A stretch of DNA of 64,000 nt from Thermocrinis minervae. Its GTDB lineage: Bacteria; Aquificota; Aquificia; Aquificales; Aquificaceae. Of the stretch, positions 38,929 to 47,416 are shown one piece after another. Below the pieces are notes generated by a model, which was given only the letters and a program-made list of their open reading frames with translations, ran no database searches and was not told the DNA's origin. The stretch is taken from contig NZ_LT670846.1 of NCBI RefSeq assembly GCF_900142435.1, positions 648,750 through 712,749 on the forward strand, given 5' to 3'. The position numbers were made by a program, and so were the translations under genes. Numbering within the stretch: the stretch's first letter is position 1; each line of letters begins with the position of its first letter.

Positions 38929-39591
38929 TTAACGGACCACTTCCCACTCGGTTATAAGGTGGTGTCCCCTCTTGAAGTGAGCCCTAAGTCTTAGGTTTAG
39001 GAGGTTCCTAAGGCTCTTAAAGCCCTCTCCCCCAACCAGGGTGGGCACGTTCTCGCCGCCTACTATAACGGGTATGTGTATGAGCCTTATCTCATCCACA
39101 AAGCCTCTTTTGACCAGCTCCCAGTTTATGGAGGCTCCACCCTCCACCATAAGGCTCTTTATGCCTCTGTCTACCATTATGGGCATAAGCCTGTCAAAGT
39201 CTACAAGGTCTTCGCCCACTATCCAAACTTCAGCACCCAGCTCCTTTATCTTGTCTATCCTCTCCTTAGGAGCCCTAAGAGTAGTCACTATGACGGTGGG
39301 AGCGTCCTTTGAGAATATGTTGGCATCCAGGGGAACGTTCGCAGTAGAACAGGGTATTATCCTTATCGGGTTCTTACCCTCCACGTACCTCACGGTGAGG
39401 CTAGGGTTGTCCGTCCTGACTGTCTCACAGCCCACCATTATGGCATCCACCTTTGCCCTCATCTCGTGTAGGTACCTGTAAGCCTCGTGGTCCATAAGGG
39501 TCATAAGCTCTTTGCTAGAAGCTCCCCTGTACAGAGTAAGCTTCCCGTCTACGCTCACCTCAGAGACGATGATGATGTAGGGCCTTTTCAT
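38929..39591 (-). CDS. RibD C-terminal-type reductase (diaminohydroxyphosphoribosylaminopyrimidine reductase)
   Basis: 220 residues, a stand-alone RibD-C/dihydrofolate-reductase-like fold. PYIIIVSEVSVDGKLTLYRG opens the NADPH fold, VDAIMVGCETVRTDNPSLTVRY is the family core, and LMVEGGASINWELVKRGFVDEI closes it. This resembles the archaeal single-domain riboflavin reductase rather than bifunctional bacterial RibD. It overlaps the phosphatidyltransferase by 4 bp. ribE at 54841 shows the pathway is present. Confidence 0.82.
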   Translation of the reverse strand: MKRPYIIIVSEVSVDGKLTLYRGASSKELMTLMDHEAYRYLHEMRAKVDAIMVGCETVRTDNPSLTVRYVEGKNPIRIIPCSTANVPLDANIFSKDAPTVIVTTLRAPKERIDKIKELGAEVWIVGEDLVDFDRLMPIMVDRGIKSLMVEGGASINWELVKRGFVDEIRLIHIPVIVGGENVPTLVGGEGFKSLRNLLNLRLRAHFKRGHHLITEWEVVR

Positions 39592-40211
39592 TCGTATTCC
39601 CTCCCGAAGTGTTTGTACAGGTAGACTATCCTGAGGATAAGGGAGGTCAATGTCAGGACGGTTATGAGCTTAACGCCGAAGGAAAGCCCAAGGGGAAGGT
39701 TAAACCTTTCAAAGATGGTAAAGATTATCAGGGTTATGTGGGATTCGGGTCTTCCGAAGAAGCCCACACCCTCCAGAGGGTCCTGTATCTTACCCTTTAT
39801 CCTAGCCTGGTAGCCTATCTCCGAGTAGACTGTGGGCTTTATAAAGGAGTGTATCATGGAAGAGGTTATGAGGGTTATAGCCACGAAGGGACTACTGTAG
39901 AAGAAGGCCACCACACCGAAGACAAAACCGTCGACCCATTTGTCCACAACCCAATCAAAGACAGCACCAAACTTAGAAGGCCTGTCTGAGAGCCTTGCCA
40001 CTGTACCATCAAGCAGGTCAAAGAGGCCAGACATAGCCAATAGGAAGGCACCCGTCAGCAGCTTGTGCTCGTAGAAGGCGTAGGCCGAGGCCATACCAAA
40101 CATAAGTGAGAGAAGGGTTATAAGGTTGGGGGGAAATCCAAGCCTGTAGAGGAGAACACCGACGGGTGTGTATATCTTCTTCAGGCTTTCTCTTCTGTTT
40201 GTGAGGTTCAT
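39588..40211 (-). CDS. CDP-alcohol phosphatidyltransferase
   Basis: 207 residues with several membrane helices. Full catalytic motif D-G-x2-A-R-x8-G-x3-D-x3-D in [20 protein letters not shown] and following WVVD. Transfers a phosphatidyl group from CDP-diacylglycerol to an alcohol. The DRPSKFG form resembles inositol-phosphate-type (archaetidylinositol phosphate synthase-like) enzymes more than PgsA or PssA, but the acceptor is not certain. Overlaps ilvC and the RibD-C gene by 4 bp each. Confidence 0.82.
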   Translation of the reverse strand: MNLTNRRESLKKIYTPVGVLLYRLGFPPNLITLLSLMFGMASAYAFYEHKLLTGAFLLAMSGLFDLLDGTVARLSDRPSKFGAVFDWVVDKWVDGFVFGVVAFFYSSPFVAITLITSSMIHSFIKPTVYSEIGYQARIKGKIQDPLEGVGFFGRPESHITLIIFTIFERFNLPLGLSFGVKLITVLTLTSLILRIVYLYKHFGREYE

Positions 40212-41209
40212 TTTAGCTCCTTCTGAGTAATCCAGGGCATCATCCTTCTTAGCTCCTGGCCCACCTTCTCTATGAGGTGTTCTCTATCCCTTTCCAGGAG
40301 GGCGTTGAATACGGGTCTTCCTGCTTGGTTTTCGAGCACCCACTCCCTGGCAAACTCGCCCTTCTGTATCTCCTCAAGACCCTCCTTCATGAGAGGTTTT
40401 ACCATCTTGTATATCCTCTCGCCCCTGGTTACATCTCCGTACTTAGCCGTGTCCGATATGGAGTACCTCATACCGGCTATGCCGTACTGGTATATGAGGT
40501 CCACTATGAGCTTAAGCTCGTGAAGACACTCGAAGTATGCCACCTCTGGCTGGTATCCTGCTTCCACAAGGGTCTCAAATCCAGCCTTTATGAGGGCAGT
40601 CACTCCACCACACAGCACCCACTGCTCTCCGAATAGGTCCGTCTCCGTCTCTTCCTTAAAGGTGGTCTCTATAACACCTGCCCTCGTAGCTCCTATAGCC
40701 TTTGCATAAGCCAAAGCCTTGTCCTTACAGGTACCAGAAGCATCTTGATATATGGCAACCAGGGCAGGAACACCCTTACCCTCTTCGTACATCCATCTTA
40801 CCAAGTGTCCCGGTCCCTTTGGAGCCACCATGAACACATCCACATCCTTCGGGGGAACGATCTGCTTAAAGTGGATGTTAAACCCATGGGCGAAGGCAAG
40901 GGTCTTAGAAGAGTCCAGATGTGGCTCCACACACTCTTTGTAAATGGCAGGCTGTACCGTGTCGGGTGTTAAAAACATTATTATGTCTGCCCTCTTTGCA
41001 GCTTCCGAAGGAATGTAAACCTCAAAGCCATCTTCTGTTGCCTTCTTCCTTGACTTACTGTTTTCTGGAAGCCCTACGATGACCTTTATGCCGCTGTCCC
41101 TTAGGTTCAGAGCATGAGCATGACCCTGGCTTCCATAACCCAATATGGCCACGGTCTTGCCTATAAGGGGCTCAAGGGTTGCATCTTGGTCGTAATACAC
41201 TTTAGCCAT
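40208..41209 (-). CDS. ilvC: Ketol-acid reductoisomerase
   Basis: 333 residues, class I. Second common step of valine and isoleucine synthesis; it also supplies ketoisovalerate for PanB. NADPH fold [53 protein letters not shown] (Mg-binding Asp) and [14 protein letters not shown] are all standard. Preceded by a 12-bp gap after the small Rossmann gene. Confidence 0.97.
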   Translation of the reverse strand: MAKVYYDQDATLEPLIGKTVAILGYGSQGHAHALNLRDSGIKVIVGLPENSKSRKKATEDGFEVYIPSEAAKRADIIMFLTPDTVQPAIYKECVEPHLDSSKTLAFAHGFNIHFKQIVPPKDVDVFMVAPKGPGHLVRWMYEEGKGVPALVAIYQDASGTCKDKALAYAKAIGATRAGVIETTFKEETETDLFGEQWVLCGGVTALIKAGFETLVEAGYQPEVAYFECLHELKLIVDLIYQYGIAGMRYSISDTAKYGDVTRGERIYKMVKPLMKEGLEEIQKGEFAREWVLENQAGRPVFNALLERDREHLIEKVGQELRRMMPWITQKELK

Positions 41210-41221
41210 CTTATTCCCCCC

Positions 41222-41590
41222 TCAGTAAGGATATTCGGAAGCACTCTTGGTTATCAGTACCCATATGAGGTAAGCTACAGGTTCTGGTACCAAAACGGTT
41301 TTTTTGTTTCCCGTCTGCATAAGTATATCGTGAAGGTCTGACCTGATCAAGGCATCGCCCGTAAGGTCGAAGAGTATGTCTATGCTGTCCTCTAAAGCGC
41401 GTAGCATATCCCTAGCATCTCTAAAGTAGGCTATTCCCTTCTCCTTGGCAAGCTTTACGCTTGGTAGGTCTTCTTTAGGTTCTGCCACCGCTATTACCTT
41501 CACCTCGTCCCTGTTTACCGCAAGGAGGGCTTGCAAGAACTGGCTTCCTACTCTTCCAAGGCCAGCTATGGCTATGTTTATCTTTCGCAT
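41222..41590 (-). CDS. Small Rossmann-fold protein, homoserine-dehydrogenase N-terminus-like
   Basis: 122 residues. [21 protein letters not shown] holds a GxGxxG dinucleotide-binding loop, followed by [12 protein letters not shown]. It covers only the NAD(P)-binding half of dehydrogenases such as homoserine dehydrogenase and lacks a catalytic domain. Could be a redox sensor or a truncated enzyme; no frameshifted remainder is seen downstream, where ilvC starts 12 bp on. First gene of the ilvC operon; -10-like TAAAAT lies 7 nt before its ATG. Confidence 0.6.
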   Translation of the reverse strand: MRKINIAIAGLGRVGSQFLQALLAVNRDEVKVIAVAEPKEDLPSVKLAKEKGIAYFRDARDMLRALEDSIDILFDLTGDALIRSDLHDILMQTGNKKTVLVPEPVAYLIWVLITKSASEYPY

Positions 41591-41608
41591 GGCTTATATT
41601 TTAAATCT

Positions 41609-42721
41609 ATGTTTGTAGAGTTAAAACAAAAAGTAGACGAGCTAAAGGAGAGGTTCCAGGAGATAAAGGAGAGCTTAAGACCCCAGAGTATGGAGGAGGA
41701 GTTAAAACTCATAGACGAGCAGATGTCTTCACCTGACTTCTGGAACGACCAGGAGAAGGCAAGGCAGCTCACCCAAAAGAGAAAATGGCTTGAAGAGTCC
41801 TTGGAAAACCTGAAGAAGGTAGAAAAATCCTTAACTGATGTAGAGGAGATATTAGAGATCACACTCCCCGAAGACCTTGAAACCCTGAGCATGCTGCAGG
41901 AAGAGGTAGAAAACCTAGAGAAGTCTGTAAAAGATCTGGAGATAAAAACCTTCCTGTCTGACGAGATGGATCCCAAAAACGCCTACCTTACAGTGCAGGC
42001 TGGTGCCGGTGGTGTAGAGGCCTGCGACTGGGCCAGCATGCTTTTGAGGATGTACAGGCGTTGGGCAGAAAAGCATGGCTACGAGGTGGAGCTAATAGAC
42101 ATAAACCCCGACGATGTGGCAGGCATAAAGAGCGCCACTATACTCATAAAGGGTCCATATGCTTACGGATACCTGAAAGGCGAGAGTGGTGTTCACAGGC
42201 TTGTGAGGATATCACCCTTTGACGCCAACGCAAGAAGACACACATCCTTCGCATCCGTCTCTGTGGTTCCAGAGATAGATGAAAACATAAACATAGAGAT
42301 AAGGGAAGAAGATATTGAGATGGAGACCTTTAGGGCAAGTGGAGCTGGTGGCCAATACGTCAACAAGACAGACACGGCCGTCAGGATAAGGCACAAGCCA
42401 ACGGGTATAGTAGTCACATGCCAGCAGGAAAGGTCCCAGTTCCAGAACAGGATGAAGGCTCTGCAACTCCTAAAGGCCAAGCTCTACCAGCTTGAGCTTC
42501 AAAAGCTTGAAGAAAAGAAAAAAGCCCTTGAGGGTGAGAAGACAGACATAGCCTGGGGACACCAGATAAGGTCTTATGTGTTCCAACCTTACCAGCTTGT
42601 GAAGGACCTGCGTACAGGTCACGAAGAGGGAAACGTAGAAGCCGTCATGGATGGAGAAATAGACGGTTTTATAGAAGCTTACTTACGTTGGAAAGCCAAG
42701 GATAAAGTAAAAACCCAATAA
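41609..42721 (+). CDS. prfB: Peptide chain release factor 2, no programmed frameshift
   Basis: 370 residues. Releases peptides at UGA and UAA. The RF2 tripeptide SPF lies in [17 protein letters not shown] and the catalytic GGQ in [18 protein letters not shown]. The frame is continuous through the region where most prfB genes carry an in-frame TGA and slippery CTTT, so the autoregulatory +1 frameshift is absent. The ATG at 41609 has no ribosome site; TATATT (41595-41600) ends 8 nt upstream. The start lies 18 bp from the divergent Rossmann gene. Confidence 0.95.
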   Translation: MFVELKQKVDELKERFQEIKESLRPQSMEEELKLIDEQMSSPDFWNDQEKARQLTQKRKWLEESLENLKKVEKSLTDVEEILEITLPEDLETLSMLQEEVENLEKSVKDLEIKTFLSDEMDPKNAYLTVQAGAGGVEACDWASMLLRMYRRWAEKHGYEVELIDINPDDVAGIKSATILIKGPYAYGYLKGESGVHRLVRISPFDANARRHTSFASVSVVPEIDENINIEIREEDIEMETFRASGAGGQYVNKTDTAVRIRHKPTGIVVTCQQERSQFQNRMKALQLLKAKLYQLELQKLEEKKKALEGEKTDIAWGHQIRSYVFQPYQLVKDLRTGHEEGNVEAVMDGEIDGFIEAYLRWKAKDKVKTQ

Positions 42722-42734
42722 AAAGGAGCGTGTC

Positions 42735-43328
42735 ATGGAACTTCAAATAGTCTTAAAAAGCAAGGAAGACCTTCAGACTGCCCTTGAGCCCTTTAGAAAC
42801 TGGGAGGAGCTCTCTTACTCTTTGGAGGAGATACCCTACGGGGACTGCTTTCTGTACGTGGCAAGGGTAGAGGATAAAGACTTTGAAAAGCTAGTAGGCA
42901 TATTCCAGAGTAAAGAGGAGGCCATGGGAGCCTTCCTGACCCTATGCATGGAGTACGGATGGGAAGAAGTGCCCAAAAGCTACGTGATATACCATGCCGT
43001 CTTTGATGGAGACAGACTTGTGGCTGCCATAAAGACAGAGCAAGGTATAGAAGAGTACGTCCAAACCACCCTTGAGGATATGATAAAGAAGATAGCATCC
43101 TATCCTAGGGTCGTGGCCTTCTCCTACGATGTAGTCACCTACATAAAGGACATATACCCAGACATAGACAGCAAGCTTTACCTTGTAAGCAAGGAGCTAA
43201 ACAAGCTTGGTCTTGAAGTCCCATCCGTGGAAGGTCTATCCAACAGACAGGCCATAGAACTCATAGAGAGCCTTTTGGAAAAGCTGCCACCCGTCAGCAA
43301 ACCTCTAACAGAGTGCGAACAAGCTTGA
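42735..43328 (+). CDS. Hypothetical protein downstream of prfB
   Basis: 197 residues, soluble, acidic, no signal or membrane segment and no motif that I recognise. The segments EEIPYGDCFLYVARVEDKDFEKL and GWEEVPKSYVIYHAVFDGDRLVAAIK look like alternating strands and helices. It has its own ribosome site (AAAGGAG) 13 bp after prfB and is probably in the same transcript. The last 35 bp overlap the convergent hisG gene. Confidence 0.65.
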   Translation: MELQIVLKSKEDLQTALEPFRNWEELSYSLEEIPYGDCFLYVARVEDKDFEKLVGIFQSKEEAMGAFLTLCMEYGWEEVPKSYVIYHAVFDGDRLVAAIKTEQGIEEYVQTTLEDMIKKIASYPRVVAFSYDVVTYIKDIYPDIDSKLYLVSKELNKLGLEVPSVEGLSNRQAIELIESLLEKLPPVSKPLTECEQA

Positions 43329-43920
43329 GGATACTTTCCCTTTTGGTACGGTAGCTTACCCTGTTGCATATGAGCTGCGCCGTGGATGTCCCTATCTCCT
43401 CGTAAACTATAAGATTGTTCTCCTTAAGAGTCCTGCCCGTCTGCACCAGGTCCACTATGCACTCAGACAGGCCAAGCAAGGGAGCAAGCTCCACAGAACC
43501 GTTTAGTACCACAAGACTGGTTTTTATTCCCTTCTTGCTAAAAAACTCCCTGGCTATGTTGGGGTACTTGGTGGCTACCTTAAGGTGTGTGCTCTTTTTG
43601 TAGTCTTCAAAAAACTCTGGCCTTCCGGCCACCGCTATCCTACAAAAGCCAAAGCCAAGGTCATACAACCTGTAGACATCTGCAGGCCTTTCCAAAAGCA
43701 CGTCAAGACCCACTATGCCAAGGTCTGCCACTCCGTTTTCTACGTACACAGGTACATCAAAGGGTTTGACCAGGTATAGCCTAAGGCTTCCTACATCCAC
43801 CACCAGCTTCCTGCCCTCCTCCACCCTTTCGGTTATGAGCCCTATTTTCATCAGAAAGTCTAGACTCTCTTCAAAAAGTCTGCCCTTTGGCACAGCAAGG
43901 GTCAACCACAAAGAGTTCAT
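43294..43920 (-). CDS. hisG: ATP phosphoribosyltransferase, short form
   Basis: 208 residues, the first step of histidine synthesis (ATP plus PRPP). Starts MNSLWLTLAVPKGRLFEES; blocks DLGIVGLDVLLERP, VATKYPNIAREFF, and the PRPP loop region ECIVDLVQTGRTLKENNL. The short form lacks the regulatory domain and normally needs HisZ, which is not in the window. The ATG at 43920 is chosen: a longer frame would have no ribosome site, and TAAAAT (minus 43934-43929) ends 8 nt before this ATG. Confidence 0.93.
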   Translation of the reverse strand: MNSLWLTLAVPKGRLFEESLDFLMKIGLITERVEEGRKLVVDVGSLRLYLVKPFDVPVYVENGVADLGIVGLDVLLERPADVYRLYDLGFGFCRIAVAGRPEFFEDYKKSTHLKVATKYPNIAREFFSKKGIKTSLVVLNGSVELAPLLGLSECIVDLVQTGRTLKENNLIVYEEIGTSTAQLICNRVSYRTKRESILKLVRTLLEVC

Positions 43921-43939
43921 GGAAAAACATTTTACGTTA

Positions 43940-46900
43940 CTACTCGCGGGATTGCCCAAAATATCTTTCCACGATTCTTATCTCATCCTCTGTAAGCCCG
44001 TAGAGTTTATACACCAGCTGATCAATCTGACGTTGGTACTCATTAACTTTCTCTTGCTTTTGTGAATTTTCAAGATAGTCTTCAGATTGGGTAATAGAAA
44101 GGATTTGGTCAACAAGGTTTTCTATTTGTTTAACTATATGTTGGTTTTGTGGAGTGATGGGGGGAATGGGAAGTTGTTCTATTTTATCTTTTGCTCCATA
44201 AGCATATTTTCCGAGAGTTGACAGATTGGTAAATAACAGTAAAAGATAATCAGCGAATTTACTGTTTAAAATTCCAATAAGATATTTCAAAATAGACGTT
44301 TCCCCAGTAATCATAAATAAAGCATTCGTTAGATATAAACCTGGTGGAATATATGCGAAATTGTATCTTCCACTTACATGTTGCCACACAATTTTTTCTT
44401 TTTCAAATTCGGGGTAGTAAGTTGCGGCACATCGCTGTAGGGCATACCATTCATATCTGATACCTGTTTCTTCTTTTTTTCTTTTTAACAGTGTATCTTT
44501 AAATTGTAAAAGGTGATTATAAATACTTGGATATTGCTTTTTAAATTCTTGCTCTGCCCTTATGCTTGCTCCCTGAATTGATGAGTCATCATGCAAAGGA
44601 AAATGCCAAGGAATAAAAATAACCCACAACCCCGCCCATTTATAGTAATACTTTCCAATATCCCTACCTCTTAAAACAGGTTTTATTATTTCTTCTGTTC
44701 TTTTTCTCTCTTCTTCTGTTCTACAGTTAGCTAATATCCTATTCCTGGTTTCTGTGTCAATTATAAATGCCTCGTTGTAGCCTGTTACAATCCCTATATA
44801 AATTTTTACATCCCATTCTTTTAGTGGTTTTCCAACACGTTCTATTTTTTCTTTTAGTCTTAAAACTTCTTCATCTTCAAGAGTCCAGCATTTATCATCA
44901 AGTTTTTCTTGCGGAATGAAGTTGTAGTTATTTTCAATGTATGAGATTACATCTTCACCTGGCGGTAACGATCTGACGTTAACAAATTCTACCATGCCTG
45001 TAGGAGTTCCAGGGCTAGCTTTTTTCCTAACCAGGATTATGTTCGTATCAACGGTCTGCTCAAACACCCTATAGCCACTAAAATCGATGATCTTCAAAAC
45101 CTCCGTTTCCTGTTTTAAAAACTTCCTTAATTTTTCTCCATATTTTGCTCTCATCCACTTATTGCTTGTTATAAAACAGAGAATTCCGTTGGGTTTTAAG
45201 ATCTCCAATCCCTTTTCATAGAAGTAAGTGTATAGGTCAGCTGTAGAGTCGTAAATTTTATATTTTGCCTTTTGTAATAGTGGTTTAAGTTCTTTTATCC
45301 TTTTATGCCTGACATACGGTGGATTTCCTATTACTATGTCAAAACCCTTTTTACCATTTTCTTCGTGGAACACTTCTGAGAAGTAAACCTTAAAATCAAA
45401 CTCCTTATGTCCGTTTGTTATCTTATGGATTAAACCATCAATTTCTTCCCTTAATTCTCGTTTTTTAATCGGATGTGTCTCATTGAAATATTGACGTTTT
45501 AAATGTTCAAGTTCCAAAAGATCCTTACTATTAAATAAATTCTTTTCAATTCCCAGAAGAGAATTTCCAACAACTACCTTATAATCAAGGTTTGGAAGTG
45601 GCTTTATAGTATGAAAATCTTCCTCATCTACAATCAGAGAAAGCCAAAATCTCAATTTACATACCTCAACTGCACCAGGATCTATATCAACACCATAAAG
45701 AGAGTTTTCAATACAGTGTCTTTTTAGATCGTATGTCTTAATTTCTTTTCCAGTGTATACAGAAAGCAATTGCCTTAACTTTACAATCTCGTGCAACATA
45801 CCTATTGGAAATGCACCTGAACCAACTGCAGGATCACAAACTTTTACATTAGCTAACAGATCATCAATAAGCTCAGCATTATCTCTTATAACTTGTGGTA
45901 TCTGACTTTCATATTTTGTAGATTTTATTTGCCCTTTTTCAATTAAGTCTTGTTTTTCAATGGCTGTTTGCTCTATTTCTTGGATAGAATCTGCCATTTT
46001 TACAAACTTTTCAATCTCATCTCTGAGGTTTTCGGGCTTGTTGGGAAGCCTTGAGCTTAGCTCACTCTCTAGGTAATAAACCAAACTTTGCTGACACATG
46101 TAGTGGACTATTTCCCTTGGTGTGTAGTAGACACCATACTCTTTGTTAAACTTTGTTTCATCTCCTTTCTTACCAGACTTTAAAACCTTCACGTATTCAT
46201 CAAAGTTATCAGATCTTATAGCGTTTAGTTTTTCATAGATTTTTCCAAGCAGTTCTGGATCAAGGGCAACCTCTTTATCAAGCGGCTCCTCTTCATTCAC
46301 AGTAAAGTTATACCTATCAAACACATCAAGTATTCCGTCTCCTATATCTCCTTCCTTTGTTTTGTTTTTGTTTGAGAAAAGCTCATTAGGAAGAAGGATA
46401 TCAACGTTTACCCAATCATAGTTATTTATTGGATCGAATAAACCACCGTTTAAAAATGGAATTCTGCAGTTAAACCTGCTGTAGTAATGGTCATCTGCAC
46501 TTCTATCAGTTCTTAGTGCCTCATAAAAAAGTGGTTCAAGAATATCATTGAAGAAATTATCATAATCACCATACTCTCTGTTAAACAGCCTCCTTATAAA
46601 ATCCTTTGGTCCTGTTCCCCAATCTTCTCCCTTTTTAACTCCAAACCACCCCTTCTTCTGCAAAAAGTATAAAAATGTAATCTGACCCAAAAGCTTCTTC
46701 GCAAAGTCAACAGTGTCTATATTTTTGCTTTCAAATTCTTGCTTTACCCTTGGATCTTTTTCTTTAAGCTCCTCAAGTTTTTCTTTTGTTCTTATAAATA
46801 GATCCCTGTATTTCTCAAAGAACTCCTCCGTGACCCTTTCAACGCTGAATGCTTCCTCTAAATCCTTCAAGGTTATGAGAGTATCCTTTTCAAGCAGTGG

Positions 46901-47416
46901 GACAAACCTGCTCTGTGCTGTATGACTCTTTTCATTCTTGCCAACCAGGAAGGAAAACCTTTTTGCAGGTGTAAGCTCTTCTTTAACCTTTGTTCCTTCA
47001 AAACGATAATCCAGCTTAACAAGAGAAAACCTCCAATCTTCACTATTAGGAGATACAAAAGCTACTAGTGCTGCATCCTTAAACTCTCCGCCCCTACTTC
47101 CTTTTAAGTACCAAGCAACAAAGTTCCTTTGCACTGTTCTGGCTCTTTCAAGGGAAGTTTCCTTTTTTAGAGTGACTATCAGTAGATCAATCTTTTCTTC
47201 TTTTTCTTGCTCTTTATCATAGTTGACATATTTACCGATTCTTTCTAGTGATTTTATGTACTGTTTAAAGGGATCGGGAATATAGTTACCCTGGTAGACA
47301 AAGGGTTTATCCTCAAAGGATTTCAATAAATTCTTAAGAAACCTGACGTACCTGTCCCTATCAAAAGGCTTTTCAAATGTTTCTCTTACGATCTTCTTAG
47401 CCTGCTCTTTATCCAT
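43940..47416 (-). CDS. Large N6-adenine DNA methylase, Eco57I/PglX-like, probable defence protein
   Basis: 1158 residues. Methylase core: YYTPREIVHYM (about 430), SAM motif I VCDPAVGSGAFPIGML (about 526-541), YGVDIDPGAVEVCKLRFWLS, and motif IV IVIGNPPYVRHK (NPPY, about 698-701), marking N6-adenine methylation. The C-terminal part (about 800-1130) looks like target recognition (KYAYGAKDKIEQLPIPPI). The N-terminal 400 residues include DLLIVTLKKETSLERARTVQ (about 77-96), a possible divergent nuclease or specificity region; no clear PD-ExK is visible. It overlaps the PLD-helicase gene by 8 bp. Base and codon use are clearly more A+T-rich than the flanking genes. DISARM DrmMI, BREX PglX and type IIG enzymes are the nearest known types. 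Confidence 0.82.
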   Translation of the reverse strand: MDKEQAKKIVRETFEKPFDRDRYVRFLKNLLKSFEDKPFVYQGNYIPDPFKQYIKSLERIGKYVNYDKEQEKEEKIDLLIVTLKKETSLERARTVQRNFVAWYLKGSRGGEFKDAALVAFVSPNSEDWRFSLVKLDYRFEGTKVKEELTPAKRFSFLVGKNEKSHTAQSRFVPLLEKDTLITLKDLEEAFSVERVTEEFFEKYRDLFIRTKEKLEELKEKDPRVKQEFESKNIDTVDFAKKLLGQITFLYFLQKKGWFGVKKGEDWGTGPKDFIRRLFNREYGDYDNFFNDILEPLFYEALRTDRSADDHYYSRFNCRIPFLNGGLFDPINNYDWVNVDILLPNELFSNKNKTKEGDIGDGILDVFDRYNFTVNEEEPLDKEVALDPELLGKIYEKLNAIRSDNFDEYVKVLKSGKKGDETKFNKEYGVYYTPREIVHYMCQQSLVYYLESELSSRLPNKPENLRDEIEKFVKMADSIQEIEQTAIEKQDLIEKGQIKSTKYESQIPQVIRDNAELIDDLLANVKVCDPAVGSGAFPIGMLHEIVKLRQLLSVYTGKEIKTYDLKRHCIENSLYGVDIDPGAVEVCKLRFWLSLIVDEEDFHTIKPLPNLDYKVVVGNSLLGIEKNLFNSKDLLELEHLKRQYFNETHPIKKRELREEIDGLIHKITNGHKEFDFKVYFSEVFHEENGKKGFDIVIGNPPYVRHKRIKELKPLLQKAKYKIYDSTADLYTYFYEKGLEILKPNGILCFITSNKWMRAKYGEKLRKFLKQETEVLKIIDFSGYRVFEQTVDTNIILVRKKASPGTPTGMVEFVNVRSLPPGEDVISYIENNYNFIPQEKLDDKCWTLEDEEVLRLKEKIERVGKPLKEWDVKIYIGIVTGYNEAFIIDTETRNRILANCRTEEERKRTEEIIKPVLRGRDIGKYYYKWAGLWVIFIPWHFPLHDDSSIQGASIRAEQEFKKQYPSIYNHLLQFKDTLLKRKKEETGIRYEWYALQRCAATYYPEFEKEKIVWQHVSGRYNFAYIPPGLYLTNALFMITGETSILKYLIGILNSKFADYLLLLFTNLSTLGKYAYGAKDKIEQLPIPPITPQNQHIVKQIENLVDQILSITQSEDYLENSQKQEKVNEYQRQIDQLVYKLYGLTEDEIRIVERYFGQSRE

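Noticed and set aside
43921-43959. Longer hisG start at 43959
   Set aside because: It would overlap the methylase gene, has no ribosome site, and adds residues not typical of HisG; the ATG at 43920 follows a -10-like hexamer.
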